From Trichodesmium sp. jk18x7bins.61 (GTDB taxonomy: Bacteria; Cyanobacteriota; Cyanobacteriia; Cyanobacteriales; Microcoleaceae), in the NCBI GenBank assembly GCA_022822685.1, contig JAJEAQ010000310.1:1-7116 (forward strand): 7,116 nucleotides of DNA. The letters run 5' to 3'. Each line of letters begins with the position of its first letter. Positions within the stretch are counted from its first letter, which is position 1. Made by a program: the position numbers and the translations under genes. The notes below the pieces were generated by a model. The model saw only the letters and a list, made by a program, of their open reading frames with translations, was not told the DNA's origin and made no database searches. Positions 6,779-7,116 of the stretch are shown one piece after another.

Positions 6779-7116
6779 TCATGTCGGCGACAGGCTCAAC
6801 GCTACTCTGGTTACAGGATTTAAAACACAACTATAAAAATCTGACAATATACCCGCTTTTTGCAAAGCATCAATGATGAACAGCCATTGTATTAGTGACG
6901 CTATCAAGTTATGGTTAATATTTGTAGTATTTTGTAGAGCAACTGCCTTAAGTCTGGCCAGTCTTTAAATATTATCAATTTCAGTTTTTGTTTGATAGCC
7001 AACCATAACCTTTCTATCGGATTAACTTCTGGACAGTAACTAGGCTGAAATAATAAAATAATATGATCAGGAATTGTTAAGTTTAAGGATTGATGACTAC
7101 CTGCATTATCTACTTG
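6779..7116 (-). pseudogene. IS630-family transposase, C-terminal fragment with frameshift
   Basis: Reading inward from the window edge, the minus strand encodes VDNAGSH, PDHIILLFQPSYCPEVNPIERLW and AIKQKLK. This is the C-terminal half of the DDE_3 catalytic core of IS630/Tc1-mariner transposases. It contains the second Asp (VDNAG) and the catalytic Glu (NPIE); the first Asp lies outside the window. That frame stops at TGA 6906-6904. The conserved tail continues in the -1 frame as NHNLIASLIQWLFIIDALQKAGI down to about 6840, so a one-base indel between about 6945 and 6915 broke the gene. A programmed shift this near the C-terminus would be unusual. The tail then runs into the dispersed repeat and stops at 6781-6779. 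No terminal inverted repeat could be identified. Confidence 0.87.
6780..6800. repeat. Second copy of the dispersed 21-base repeat
   Basis: This is an exact 21-base match, in the same orientation, to 454-474 (complement begins GTTGAGCCTGTCG and ends GACATG). It lies at the very end of the IS630 transposase reading frame and supplies its terminal residues LSLSPT and the stop. Confidence 0.85.

Overview
The window looks like a piece of a filamentous or Nostocales-type cyanobacterial chromosome. It is AT-rich, holds six perfect HIP1 octamers (GCGATCGC, at about 1693, 4277, 4872, 4967, 5934 and 6734), and its proteins read as cyanobacterial families. Three genes are intact, all on the plus strand: an EamA/DMT-family membrane transporter (1600-2619), a copper-type P1B ATPase resembling cyanobacterial CtaA (3035-5356), and thymidylate kinase tmk (5615-6280). 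They are separated by gaps of roughly 250-415 bases and need not form one operon.

The rest is a record of mobile-element damage. On the left, bases 1-350 fold into several hairpins and run into a short start-codon ORF, which suggests the remains of a group II intron. It is cut off by a cluster of copies of a short dispersed repeat (351-474). The same cluster truncates a minus-strand serC (phosphoserine aminotransferase) pseudogene. That gene is also split by a 152-bp MITE-like element with about 21-bp imperfect inverted ends and a TTAA target duplication. Removing the element restores the reading frame exactly.

Between the transporter and the ATPase lie a short, frameshifted stretch that looks like decayed coding sequence (2645-2864) and a second MITE-like element (2879-2982) with 30-bp inverted ends. 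Its right edge may supply the ATPase promoter. The longest open frame of the ATPase runs back into this element, so the downstream ATG at 3035, with GGAG at the proper spacing, is the better start.

After tmk come about 500 bases without a convincing gene, then the C-terminal part of an IS630-family transposase on the minus strand. It continues beyond the window, carries a frameshift, and ends in the same 21-bp repeat that truncates serC.

Functionally, the ATPase probably moves Cu(I) for the plastocyanin and cytochrome oxidase supply route, tmk makes dTDP for DNA synthesis, and the transporter's substrate is unknown. I see no defence island, CRISPR array, biosynthetic cluster or other clearly new system. 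The interesting content is the layered element insertions and the repeat found at two pseudogene ends.
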